Part shown: positions 1-11,610 of the stretch, piece by piece
How positions within the stretch are numbered: the first letter of the stretch is position 1
Layout: every line of letters starts with the position of its first letter
Assembly: GCF_024713945.1 (NCBI RefSeq)
Contig: NC_134678.1
Coordinates: 7,378,001 to 7,442,000, forward strand
DNA length: 64,000 bases
DNA from: Dermatophagoides farinae
Lineage: Eukaryota > Arthropoda > Arachnida > Sarcoptiformes > Pyroglyphidae
Reading direction: 5' to 3'
Made by a program: the position numbers and the translations under genes
Notes under the pieces: generated by a model
What the model saw: only the letters and a program-made list of their open reading frames with translations
What the model was told of the DNA's origin: nothing
Databases searched by the model: none

Positions 1-3000
1 CAAAATCAGTATCATCAAAATCAATACTTAAATCACCGAATGGTTCATCTGCAACTAAAAAGAAAAAAATGGTTCTATTCACTGAACCAGTTGTCTCAAA
101 TAAATGTTATTTTGATATTTCATCATCAACATTATCATCTTCATCAAATAATAATATGATAAACACAATCAATAAATCGAATGTTTCATCAAAACGTAAA
201 AAATTGGATCTATTACCATTAGTGGTGAATGATAATAACGATAAAGATGGTGATAACAAAACAATATCTAAAATGGAAAAATCAGAAGAATCAATTTGTA
301 AAAAACTTCGAACCGATTGTGATGAAAATAAAGTGGATGATCATTTCCATATAAGATCACGTAAAATTAACAATCCTACGAAACAAAATCAATCCAGTCC
401 ACAACAACAAACCAAAGATTCGGATGTTGTTATTATTGATGATGATGAAACCTCTAGCACCGTAATTGAAGAAGATTCATCCAATTCATCAACATCGAAT
501 GAATCGATTGAATTAGTATACTCATACATGAAAGATACTAATTCGATGGCAAAAGAATCCAACAATGAAATATTAATCAATGATGATCATGGTGAACATT
601 CAGCAACAAATATTGATGAATCGAATAAGAATGATGGCTGGATACAATATGTTAATTCACCAACGACAAATTCAATCATGGATGATGATGGTAAAATTTC
701 ATCATTAAAATCAAATGTTTTAATTGAAGATGTATCCAATGAACCATCGAATAATAGTTCAGATGTAGAAGTTGTACCATTAATTATTGCACCAGAAATT
801 TCTAATAACGAAAAATCATCATCATCATTAACACAGATTCAAACCGAATTGATTGAATTGGCAGAGATTTCTATCGATGATGATAATGATGATCAAGATG
901 ATGGTAAAGTTTCAATTTCAACATTGGTCAAACCTGAACAATTAAAATCCAATGTTGAATCGATTCCAATTGACGATGATAATAATCAACAACAAAAATA
1001 TGATCAAATAATTGAAACAATATCATTAGATGATGATAATATGGACAATTCAAAACAAGAATCTTCAAACTCAACAACGACAACAGTGTTGGATACCGAT
1101 GAAAAGTCTTTCATTCAACAACAACAACAATCCAAACCGGTAGAATCTAATTCTGGACAGTTAGAAGAGAAAATGGATGAAGAAATTGTTATCATTTCAG
1201 ATTCGCCATTGGAAAAATCCGACAATGTTTCAGTTGCCGAGAAAACAGCATCACCCGATAAACAACAACAACAACCATCAGATGAATCATTATCGAATAT
1301 GATAGTGGATGAATCTTCACAAGAATCTTCGACAACTTCAAAACAATATGAACCAATTGATTATTCCATTTCATCATCACCATCGAAAAAATCATCGATA
1401 ACTTTTCTATCAAGATCGATGGCAATGTTACGTGCTGTTTCAAATTCCTTCCAAACAATAGGAACATCTCCTTCATCAATGGATAAAAGAGAGTCACCAA
1501 AAACTGCTTCTAGTGGTGGTGGCGGTGGTACACAACGTGCATCAGTAATGTTAAGTGCAGCTAAAGAGAATTTTACGAAATCATTAGGATCTAAAAATGT
1601 AATGGAAATATCACCAACTAAAGCCGATAATAATAATGATTCATCAAATGATGATAATAATGTTGATAATTTGGTTGTTCAGCCGAAAAAATCTATATTA
1701 CGTACACCAAGTAATGGTAAGTTTATCATTGTTCAATATCATTAGAAAAATGTTTGATTTTGATTATTGATGGTTGTCTGGGAAATTTTTCTTTTTTTTC
1801 TATTGATCAAATAGACAATTCAACTTTGTCAACCAAAAAGAAACGTGTAATATTTTCCGAACCAGTTGTAAGCGATGAATTAGTATTTGATTGTTCATCA
1901 CCTTTTCTTTTATCATTGGTTTCAAATGCTGGAAAACAACCACCAACGATTAGTGGTGTTAAACGATCTAGATCTAATCTGACATCATTTTCAATTGGAT
2001 CCATTATTGATGATAATCAACCATCACCATCGATTATAACGACGGCATATCAGGAAGTAGATATGGATAAAACATCTAACAATGATTTGAACAATGATAT
2101 TGAAAACGTTGATACGGCATCCAATGAACAAAATATCAATGAAGATAATGGTAGTAACAGCAGCAAGAGTAACAGTGGAAATTCGAAACGACGAAAACTA
2201 CAACATCAAAAAGCAACATTAGAAGATAATGATGATGGTAGTGAATATTCATTGCGACAACAATCACATGATGATTATTTTCAAACAATGTTCAATTCTT
2301 CATCAAATTCAGCACTTAAAAATGGTAGCCATCCATGTTCAACAAGTGAATCGAATTTCGATTCAAAACCTGATTGGATCACACATGGTTATGATGATTA
2401 TGATGATGATGATGACAATGATTATGATGATTTCTATTTTTCAGCATCTAAATGTATAACAGAATACCAAGATCAACGACAAAGTTTTGAGGTAGTTATT
2501 ATTTTGACATTTAATCAATGGGAATTATGATTTAGCCTTAATATATTGTTTTTTAACCTTTACTGTTTTTTTTGTTCTAAAGGATAAAGATTCCAATTCT
2601 TCCAATAGTAATGATAGTAATGAGAAGATTTCTTCAACAACAAAAACAACGATAACATTATCCGGGGATAATGATGATTCGGAAAAATTGACTCCCACAA
2701 CAGCAACAGCAACGACATCAATATCGCCGAATGAATCAAATTCAGATGCTAATAGTAATGAAATAATTGATTCAAATGAATTGGTTTTACTTGAAGCATG
2801 TACACAGAATGAATTTCAACCAATACATCAACAAACAACAAGTTCGCAAGATGATCTTGAAGATATGAGAAAATATATTGATAATTTATCGAATATATCA
2901 CCAATTAAAAATACCAGCAATGAATCATCAAATAACGATGTAATAATGATTGCGGATAACTGTTGTCAAGATGATGTAAATGTGATGATTGATAAAAATG

Positions 3001-3191
3001 AATCAAAAATCAATAATCAAGAGAATGACGATGACGATGAGGATGATGAAATGGTCAACATAAAAATACCATTGAAATTGGCAAGAAAATTTTCCAATTA
3101 TCTTATCACCTATATCAAGATGCATGATGATGAAAAGAAAAAGACTAAATTATCATCTGATGATCAATCAAAACCACAACAACAACAATGA
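1..3191 (+). CDS. RIF1-like PP1-docking acidic protein, C-terminal part (5' truncated)
   Basis: Three exons are visible: from the left edge to 1716, 1815-2491 and 2583-3191 (stop TGA). The reading frame is open from base 3, so the ATG at 69 is internal and the gene begins outside the window. The protein is disordered, rich in Ser, Asn, Asp and Gln, with no globular domain seen. Two modules stand out: KSILK (bases 21-35) followed by KKKKMVLFTEPVVS, and KKSILR (end of exon 1) followed across the intron by KKKRVIFSEPVVS. SILK followed by RVxF is the protein phosphatase 1 docking signature of RIF1, which recruits PP1 in replication timing and DNA repair. Candidate SUMO-interacting motifs (VVIIDDDE, IVIISDS) also occur. 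The first intron splits the second module between SILR and RVIF in phase 1. The RIF1 name rests only on these motifs because the HEAT-repeat part is not in view; another PP1 regulatory subunit is possible. Confidence 0.5.
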
Positions 3192-3901
3192 TGATGATGA
3201 TTATAAAAAAAAATCAAATGTGCCTATATAGGAAACAGACATAACTTTTTTTCAATATATAACAGATTTTATATACAACAACAACAAGTGTATCAACCAT
3301 TTTAGTAATTACCAATTGTTTAATCATTTTTTTTCGTTTCGTTTCTTAATAATTTTTCATCATACAAATTTCTTTTGTCATTTATAAATTTCGATAATAA
3401 AAACACAAACACACACACACATACAGAGCTTATTGTCAGAAGCTATAGCGAAATTGAAAAATTTGCATGAATAAAAAAAGGGGAAAGTTTCTCATAGTTC
3501 GAAAAAAAAAATTTTTTTTTTTGATTTGAATCAAAATTTTTTTTTTGTTTGAAAGTAAAAAAAACGTGCGAAAATTGTCTATGGGATATCGTTTTTTTTT
3601 TTTTTTTGGTTCCTGGGTAAAAAAAAGGTTTAGTTCGAATTTCGTACAAATTCGATTAAAAATTCGATTTCCAATGCTAGAGGGTTGTATCTTTCGTTTT
3701 TTTTTCTCTCTCTCTCTCCCTTCAATTGAATGTGGAATAAAAGATTCGTTATACGTTTGGCTCCTCCCAACACACAAACAAATCATCATAGTGGTTTCTG
3801 CAGTTATTATTTGTTGTAAAGAAAAAAAATGATCATTCTTTAATTTTCAATCATTGGAAATTTTTTTTTTTCATTAAATTAATTTTGGAACAAAAAAAAA
3901 T
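3192..3901. other. Intergenic: 3' flank of the RIF1-like gene
   Basis: This stretch is AT-rich with poly-A and poly-T runs, an AATAAA-like signal near 3395 and a short CA tract near 3403-3420. It probably holds the 3' UTR of the upstream gene and the promoter of the chromodomain gene. No coding exon is seen. Confidence 0.6.
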
Positions 3902-4285
3902 ATGGCAAATCATCATCGTGGTCGAAGTCGTGGCCGTTGTTCTCGTGGCCGTGGTTCCATTGTATTGATGGATAATAAACAATCGACGAATGATGATGAT
4001 CGTAATTGATTCTCTAATTTGAATGATTTATTAAACTAATTTTTTATATTAATATCCCTTATGATTTTAGATTATGAAATTGAAAAAATTGCTGATTATC
4101 GTATTATTAATGGCCAACAGGTTGTATTCCAGGTGAAATGGGTTGGCTACCCAGGCATGACCTGGGAGCCATTCCATAATCTGGATAATTGTTGGCCAAT
4201 TTTAGCCGATTTCTTTTTTTCTTTATATCAAAAATCAAAAATCGATTATTATTGTTTGATGAAATTAATAAATTTTAAAAAATGA
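3902..4285 (+). CDS. Small chromodomain protein, tandem copy 1
   Basis: Two exons, 3902-4001 and 4071-4285, give 104 aa. Exon 1 encodes a basic RG-rich head (HHRGRSRGRCSRGRGS) and an acidic DDD stretch; it is joined by a phase-1 intron to a chromodomain starting HYEIEKI. The chromodomain runs from about residue 34 to 85 and keeps the positions that form the methyl-lysine cage in HP1-type domains: the first Tyr (YEIEKI) and the Trp and Tyr of KWVGYP. It also has the TWEPFHNL strand and a C-terminal helix. No chromoshadow domain follows; the tail is short and Lys-rich. A nuclear histone-mark reader is a reasonable inference, but the target is unknown. The next gene is a diverged copy with the same design. 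The ATG follows a poly-A leader; no better upstream start is seen. Confidence 0.75.
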
Positions 4286-4984
4286 AATTTTTATTGATTA
4301 TGGGTGTGTGTGTGTGTGTGAGTGTGGGTGTTTTAACACTTTGATGACCATTAAGGGTTTTGGGTTCGCAAACCAGAAAAAAACGCGAAACCAGCCCTCT
4401 TTTCGTGGATGAATATATGCTACCTTCATATCGAAAACATACACACGGAGGTGTGTGTGTGTGTGTGTGTGCGTGCGTGTCTGTCTCTCATATTTCGTCG
4501 TCTTTGTTGTGTTCACACTACTTATCATTTTGGCTGTGTGAAAATAGTGCTGGTGAATAGAGTCGATAGTTTTGAACCCTGAAATTTCGAATAATAATTG
4601 TGCACTTGATTTAACCAAAAAAAAAAAAAAAACGAAAAAAAATTTTCCGTAAAAAGGAAATGAAATTTTTTTTCTTCTTCGGTAAGAAAAAAACCTAACA
4701 CTTTTTTTTGCATCCATACAAAAAAAACCCGCCTCAATTCGTTTTTCTTGACTTTTTTTAGTGGTTCTGGTGGCATGATGCAATTGTTGAACGATGTTAT
4801 TTACACAATTTTCAATACTACTACAACAACAACATTATCTTGTGGCATAATCGAATTTTTTTTTCGAATTTTGTATCCATCATGGTTTGTGTATATATAT
4901 TAAATATAAATTAACATGTAAAACTGATCGGATTCAATCATTTTATTTGATTGTTTGTAGAGCAGTACTCTTTGATTTTGATCA
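4286..4984. other. Intergenic spacer between the two chromodomain genes
   Basis: It contains a (TG)n tract at about 4303-4330 and another at about 4451-4474, poly-A runs and AT-rich unique sequence. Short open frames here are repeat-derived. A TTGTAG/AGCAG junction near 4957-4962 could be a 5' UTR acceptor for the following gene. Confidence 0.5.
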
Positions 4985-5631
4985 ATGGAACGAACAATGG
5001 AATCAATGAAAACATTGAAAAAATCAACAATTTCTGTATCGCAAAATTGTCGACAACCACAACAACAACAACAACAACGACGACGACGTGGACGTGGACG
5101 TCGTCATCATTTTACAATGAGAAAATCATCAAAATTCTATGATGAAAATCGTAAGTATAAAATTAATAAATCGGAAAAAATTAATCATCTTTTTCTTTTT
5201 TTTTTCTTAATTTTTTATATTCATACATGTCCTTGTTATTGTTATTCACAACACTGGCGAAAAATACCATTCACAAATGAATAGGATATGAAGTTTCCAG
5301 AATCATTAAACATCGACAAAATTTTACCGGAAAGATTGAATTTTTAATCGAATGGACTGGTTATCATACTAAAACATGGGAACCATTTGAAAATCTTGAT
5401 CGATGTAAACAATTGTTGAGAGAATATCTGGATTATTTTCGATTGAATAACCAATTAGATGATGAAAGTTTTTCACAATTTGTATATCGTATTTTGGGCA
5501 GACAGACAAAATATTTAAATTTTTTTCTCCATTTCTCAACAACAACAAGATCAAAAATACAAACACCAACACCAACAAAAAAACATTATTTGGTTGATGA
5601 TTTTAAAAAATCAAATTTTCAAAAATTTTAA
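4985..5631 (+). CDS. Small chromodomain protein, tandem copy 2
   Basis: Exons 4985-5150 and 5285-5631 encode 170 aa. Exon 1 ends in a poly-Q run, an Arg/Gly stretch (RRRRGRGRRHH) and YDEN. A phase-1 intron then leads into a chromodomain beginning RYEVSRIIKH, followed by IEFLIEWTGY and TWEPFENLDR. The cage-type aromatics (Tyr of RYEV, Trp and Tyr of EWTGY) are kept. A longer C-terminal extension of about 80 residues follows (YLDYFRLNNQLDDESF and onward) with no family recognised. The intron position and phase match copy 1 exactly, as does the order basic head, acidic linker, chromodomain, so the pair arose by tandem duplication. AATAAA-type signals follow near 5690. Confidence 0.75.
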
Positions 5632-7065
5632 TGAAAAATGAACCCTTTTCACATTCAATGTTTCAAAATTTGAGATTTTAAATTTCAAAATAAAATAAAA
5701 AAATTGATTACATGACCTAAATTCAAATTTCATTTTGCATTCAAACACTTGTTGTTTTCATTTGAATGAAGCTCATCTTACACATTCACGTAATGCGCAT
5801 ATTCCATGATTGTTGGTTTTTTTATAGGACCTGGTTGCAACACCACCACCCGATTATTAAACTTGTTTGCACAACATTCGAATCCATTTAATAGTTCAAC
5901 AGGTTCGATTTTTGATTCTGTTTTGTTTGAAAATGTTCCTAGATTCCAGAAATAAAAAAAATGATGTAATCATCTACTGTATGGATCATTACAATCGAAA
6001 GAAATTGAAAACAAAAAAATCCATCATCATCATCATCATTTTCAATGTCATTTTTATTTAATTGGTTTTGTTATGACCAGAAAAAAACTTGGATATTCAG
6101 TTTTAGACCACCACCATTAACCATAATAATAATAATCATGGTTTTTTTATGGCTATAAATTGATTTTTTTTTTTTTCTTTTTTCTTTTTTTTTTTTTGTC
6201 TTTTAAAAAACTTCACGCCAAATTACAAATGTTATATTATGTTTTATTAATAACCAAAACGTTAATTATGATGATGATGATGATGATATCAATCACAAAT
6301 GACAGCCATTAACGAAATTGAGGAAAAAAACAAACAAATAACGATTATGGACATCCATATGGGCATGATGATCATTTTTACCAAAAACCCATTTGGTTTA
6401 TCTCGAAACACGAAAACAGAAAAAAAAACTTGAATCGAGGGTTTTATTTTTCCAGTTTTTTGGTTTGTTTTTTTTTCACTGTCGTTTAAAAATGATGACG
6501 AAAATCAATGGATGAAAAAAAATGGCTTGGTTGACCTGAAATTCATGCGCCGTTCAAATAAATTCATTTTCATAATACCTTGATGATTTATGATGAAATG
6601 AATGGTTGGATGTCCATCATTTCATTGCATAATAATGTTTTTTTTTTGGGTAAGTGAAATTTCTTCTCTGGACTGTTTCTGATTTTTTCATTCATTACAT
6701 ATGATGATGACCTTAAACGACGACAACGAATATAATTATTTCACGACCTCTGTGTGATTATTATCATGAACATTATTATATGATGAATAATATAATAACA
6801 AAATTCAAGACAATTGTCGTTTTCGAACACAATTTCCATGGAATCCATTTGGCCGACATTGCCTGATGATTCACATTCAACAACAACAACAACAACATAA
6901 TATTTTCATTTGAATTTCAAAATGTTTTGTTTATTTTTATTATTCATTTTCATCATCTAAACACACAAACACACATGCATACACATTAGATTCCATAATT
7001 TCAACAATCTAATTGTGATAATTAGGCTAGATTTTTACAAATTTTTCATTTCATTTCTTCGTCAT
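5632..7065. other. Intergenic, AT-rich
   Basis: I see poly-T runs, (GAT)n near 6269-6290, (CAA)n near 6880-6896 and a CA-rich tract near 6960-6985, with no coding exon. The end near 7066 is the 3' side of the Lcch3 gene. Confidence 0.5.
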
Positions 7066-10000
7066 TCAAATATTATAAAAGCTCCAATAAAAGGCATTGA
7101 AAATCATATAGGAAACAGGAAATATAATACGTGAATAGCGATCAATTTTATTTACATCTCGTACTTTTTTCGGGCCATTCATCATTGATGTTGATGATGA
7201 GCAATGTTGTTGTTGTTGTTGTTGTATTTGTTGATGTTGTTGTTGTTGTTGCATTGATGATTGTTTATTGGCCATTCCAAATCGATGTGATTGTTGTTGT
7301 TGTTTTGAATATCGATAACGTAATGATGTACAGCCATTGTTATTTCGTATATAATGACCATAATTATTATAATCCTGCTGTTGTTGTTCTGGTATCGATG
7401 ACGATTTATTCATTGAATCCGTATTTATCATTCCATAATCATCACCATCATTTGGATTTATTATTTGTGACTGTTGTTGTTGTTGTTGTTGCGGTTGTTG
7501 ATCATCAACATCAACATTATAAGAATATGATAATGGTGGTGGTGGTGGTGGTGATGATGATATGAATCCATAATCACCTAATGGTGATATTTGATACGAT
7601 GATTGTTGTTGTTGTGGTGGTTGTTGTTCAATATTATGTTGCTGATAAAATAATGGTAAATTATCTGAAAAAATTTTTGATTTTGAAAATCCTAATATCG
7701 AATTATTAATATTTTGCCATTCTTGATTCGATGATTGTAAATTCAATGGATCAAAAATGATTGATGATGAATGTTGTTGTTGTTGTTGTTGTTGAGCATT
7801 TTGTTGTATTCGTTGTCTTCTGTTCACTAATAATGATGATGATTGAATATTCCGTAATGAAGCTATTGGTGATATGGCAACATCTTTATATACAGGTTTT
7901 TCTTTTGTTTGTTGTTGTTGTTGTTGTATAGGCATTATTTGAGACTATTCGGATTGGAAAAAATATGGAATATGAATGATTTTCATGAAACACTATCAAC
8001 TAAATCACACTTACCTGTATAGAATAAGGTTGTACAAGAATTTTATGATTAGTAGTTGTTTCAGTAGCCATTTGACGTGGCACTAGTGTTGTTGTATCTT
8101 GTTTGATAAAAATTCGTGAATTTTTTCTCAATGCTGAACGACGATCCAATGATGACGGTGTTATTGAACATGATGATGATCCAATATGATGATGTTGATG
8201 TTGTGGATTTGGTTTCATTTTTTTCTTGGCACGTGCACCCCAATACGTATAATTAACGGCAGCATATTCCAACAAGGCAGCAAATACAAATACAAAACAC
8301 ATTACCAGATAAATATCTATAGCTTTTACATAAGAAATTCTTGGTAATGAACTACGAACACCAGTACTAATAGTTGTCATTGTTAATACGGTAGTAATAC
8401 CCAATGCAACACGTGCTGATGTTGCCTCATGATTGATCCAGAATGAAACCCATGAAAGCATTACAATCAATATTGATGGTAAATATGTTTGAAAAATAAA
8501 ATAACCAATATTACGTTTCAATGAAAATAATAATGATAAACGTTGATAAGTTCCTAAGTGGACAAACAAAAAAAAAAAATATTAAAACCAAAGGGAAAAC
8601 ATTTATCAACCACACAAATACCAGTGGCTAACGATTCTTTACGATCCGTTGTTTCATAACCAACAATTGTAAATTGATGAAGTTTAGCATCTTCAACACC
8701 ATTTACCGGTGTATCTGTCCAATACATGACTACATCGGACACGGTATATCCATCTATCATATAAAATAAAATACATTAATTATCGCTCTCTCTCTCTCTC
8801 TCACTCTTTGTATTAATTAAAATACATACAGCTTTCAATTTCAACTGTACAATTTTGTGAATCCAATGGATAATAATGTAGATCCATCATACAGGCTAAT
8901 GTGGTTGTAAATCTATAATTAAAACATTAATGTTATGTCGAGAATTATCATCATTTTTAAAAAAAAACTAACCTCATTCCATAAGAAACTGAACCATCGG
9001 ATTTTAATCGTACCATTTTATTTTTTTCCGTAACTTCATGTAAAAATGAATTTTTATCATTTGCAAAACTTTTGTTTTTTTTTATTGTTGTTGTTGAAAT
9101 AAAAAAAACAAGAATTTTTTTTTGTTGTCAAAAACAAAAATATAAAAAATTCAACTATTTTAACTTACAATGTATCGGGCACCCAAATACGTTCACTAAA
9201 ATCACCGGACAATGTTAGCTCAACATTATCATTAGGTCCAAATACAAGACGTTCGTCGCGCCAATATTGATGTAAATATAATGTTAACGTATAATCCTGC
9301 GTGTTTCAATGATTTTTTTTTTTGAGAGAAAAAAGAAATTAGAATTCTGAAGAAAAATAATTCAATTTAGTGGCTTTATAAATTCATTGAATCAATTAAT
9401 CATATTCAGCGACAAATCATTCAATTCATTATGGAACAAAAATGTTCGATTCTTAGTGGTTGTGAATCAATATGTCCACGAAAATTGTTACAAATGAAAC
9501 GAAAAAATCTTAAATGTCTTATTCATTCTGGACGAATGGAACAAGTTTTATTTGATTCAGAAATTGAAATTCCAATGAATCCAGCTACAATATCATTATC
9601 GATAAACGTGTTGAATTCAAACGTAGCCTTTATCATGGCCATTATTCGGATGTATATCTGATTCAAAGTAAAATTCAATTCAATAGAAAATTATTACGAA
9701 AAAATTTTGTTGCCAAAATTGTCAATGTTGATTGGTGTCCAAAATATTCAAATTATGAGAATGAAATACAAATTTGTAATTTTATCAAGGTTTTTATCAT
9801 TTTTTTTTCCTAAATAATTTCATCGTTTATAAACAAAAAAAAAAATTTGTTTTTTTTTTCTTCCAAGGATAATCCACATCCAAATATAATCGAAATAGTC
9901 AATGTTTTACAATTTGAACGATTCACAGCTATATTAATGCCATATGGTGGTCAACAAAATTTATTGGAATTTCTTAAATGCCGTAGTAATAGTACTGATG

Positions 10001-11610
10001 ATTGTCGAATTTCATTATCGGTGGCTAAATCCGTATTTTTTAAACAATTAACGGCTGCACTTGGTTATTTACACACAAATCATATTGTACATCGTGATAT
10101 AAAGCCAGAAAATATACTAATCGAACGTCGTCATCATCATCGACATTCGGATGAAATTTATTGCCGATTAATTGATTTTGGTTTTGCCAAATTAATCCAA
10201 CAACCGGTCATTGATTTATGGAACATTAATAATAATAATAATGAACAAGCCCTGTGTTCAAGTCATAAAGGTGTATTGGAATATATGGCACCTGAATTAC
10301 TAGCTAATTGTCTATATTATGATGCATATAAAACCGATATCTATTCATTGGGTGTTATATTCTATCTACTTATCTATGGTCATTGTCCATTTGAACTTGA
10401 TGATAATTTAAAATCGACACAATCTTTTGAACAAAATCTTCATTATTTTCGTCAAATGAAACAACAACCTATTCAATTATCATCATTAGAAAATAATGAT
10501 CAAGATTTACAAGATTTACTCAAACAAATGTTGAATATAGATCCAAAACAACGGCCATCAATTGGAGAGATTATTTCCACTTACCATGTTTACTTCGGAA
10601 ATTGAATCAAACGATGCTATTGTTAGATCCATTCCAATATATAATGGATCGCCTGAAGATAGAAGAAAAAATGTTTGAATGTAAGAAAGAAAATTAATTA
10701 ATGAATGATTTTTGTTTTCGAATTAATGTAAATATATATAGTAGTAGTACTAATTCTATTTTAATTAAAATTTTCATCTATTCAATCGTATACGATCCGA
10801 CTTACCACCAAAATTCGGTCTTAAACGTATATCATAACCTTTAAGTATTTCTTGTAAAATTTCTGTAACATTATCAGTATATTTTCCATCAAGCAATGTC
10901 ATCATTGGTGGTGGTGATTGATAATGGCCATTTTTATATTTATGATGATCATATTTACGTTGATTCATTTTTTTTGTTGTCATTGTAATTGTTGATTTTA
11001 ATGCCGATGTTTCAATATTATTCATGTTCATATCACCACTATGATTAAATATGGCTAATTGTTGTTTGTTACGATTTGGTTGATAATGATGAAATGCTTC
11101 TGCATGAATATCATCATCATCATCATTATTATTATTATTATCGCCAATTATTGTCGAATTCATTATCGTTTGACCAATGGTCAAAGAAGATAATTCGGAT
11201 ATCGTTGCTGTTGATTCATTCAAGAATTTTATTTGCTGTGCACTGGTAAGAAATTGTAAATTTTCAAAAAATTAAAAATTTTTCATTTTCTCATTTCTAT
11301 TTTTGTCATAGGAAATAATCACTTACCAAACATGATTTGGTATAAATAAAAACAATGGATATGATAATGATGAAATGATTATAAACGAAATAATAGTAGT
11401 AAAAACTATCACATTTAAAAGCCATTTTATCATGGCTATGATATTATCAAACAATGGTGGTAACGATGACTTTGGTAATGTTTGACCAAAATTTCGTTTT
11501 GGCCATTGTCTACATTTTATTCGAACATCATTATCATCATCACCATCATTAGCATCACCATTATGATTATTCGAATGATTATTTGAAACATTCGAAATCG
11601 AATCCACCAT
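7066..11610 (-). CDS. Lcch3: LCCH3-type Cys-loop ligand-gated ion channel (GABA-A receptor beta-like) subunit
   Basis: Nine coding exons read on the minus strand: 11327-11610, 10806-11242, 10585-10652, 9169-9296, 8973-9068, 8830-8912, 8622-8753, 8015-8553 and 7066-7944, giving 881 aa. The order is a signal-anchor-like hydrophobic stretch, a ligand-binding domain ([34 protein letters not shown]), a Cys-loop with 13 residues between the cysteines ([15 protein letters not shown]), and [17 protein letters not shown]1-TM3 lie in exon 8, where the TM2 segment [15 protein letters not shown] is diagnostic of GABA-A beta/LCCH3 subunits. The TM3-TM4 loop is long and very Gln-rich, and TM4 ends the protein ([13 protein letters not shown]). 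In Drosophila LCCH3 pairs with GRD or RDL in neuronal membranes. About 60 residues precede the hydrophobic segment; an inner ATG at 11430-11432 would give a more usual signal peptide. The 1.3 kb intron between exons 3 and 4 contains a kinase gene on the other strand. Confidence 0.93.
9431..10605 (+). CDS. Serine/threonine protein kinase nested in an Lcch3 intron (frame break near the start)
   Basis: Exon 2 (9868-10605) encodes most of a kinase domain: [10 protein letters not shown] catalytic loop, IDFGFAKL with the [27 protein letters not shown] and a C-lobe ending QRPSIGEI. Exon 1 ends at 9789 and carries the N-lobe, including HGHYSDVYL (degenerate glycine loop) and FVAKIV with the likely ATP-binding Lys, joined in phase 0. 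The only usable ATG (9431) is in a different frame: the frame opened there runs to a stop at 9659-9661, while the kinase frame has a stop at about 9562-9564. A one-base indel around 9565-9605, an assembly error or an unseen intron would explain this. The family is CAMK/TSSK-like at best. The last coding bases overlap Lcch3 exon 3 on the other strand. It may be a functional gene or a recently damaged one. Confidence 0.7.
10585..10652. other. Antisense coding overlap: Lcch3 exon 3 against the kinase 3' end
   Basis: The 68-base Lcch3 exon 3 (minus strand) encodes [20 protein letters not shown] and fits its neighbours in phase. Bases 10585-10605 are also the last codons and stop of the kinase on the plus strand. 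The Lcch3 splice donor (10583-10584 and below) lies within kinase codons, so a single stretch is constrained on both strands. Confidence 0.8.

Noticed and set aside
4298-4783. Long minus-strand open frame (161 codons) with TH repeats
   Set aside because: It is produced by (TG)n/(CA)n and poly-A tracts, has no domain, and lies between two real genes on the other strand.
5867-6061. Short plus-strand frame after the second chromodomain gene as a third tandem copy
   Set aside because: It has no chromodomain residues or RG-rich head; composition is AT-driven.
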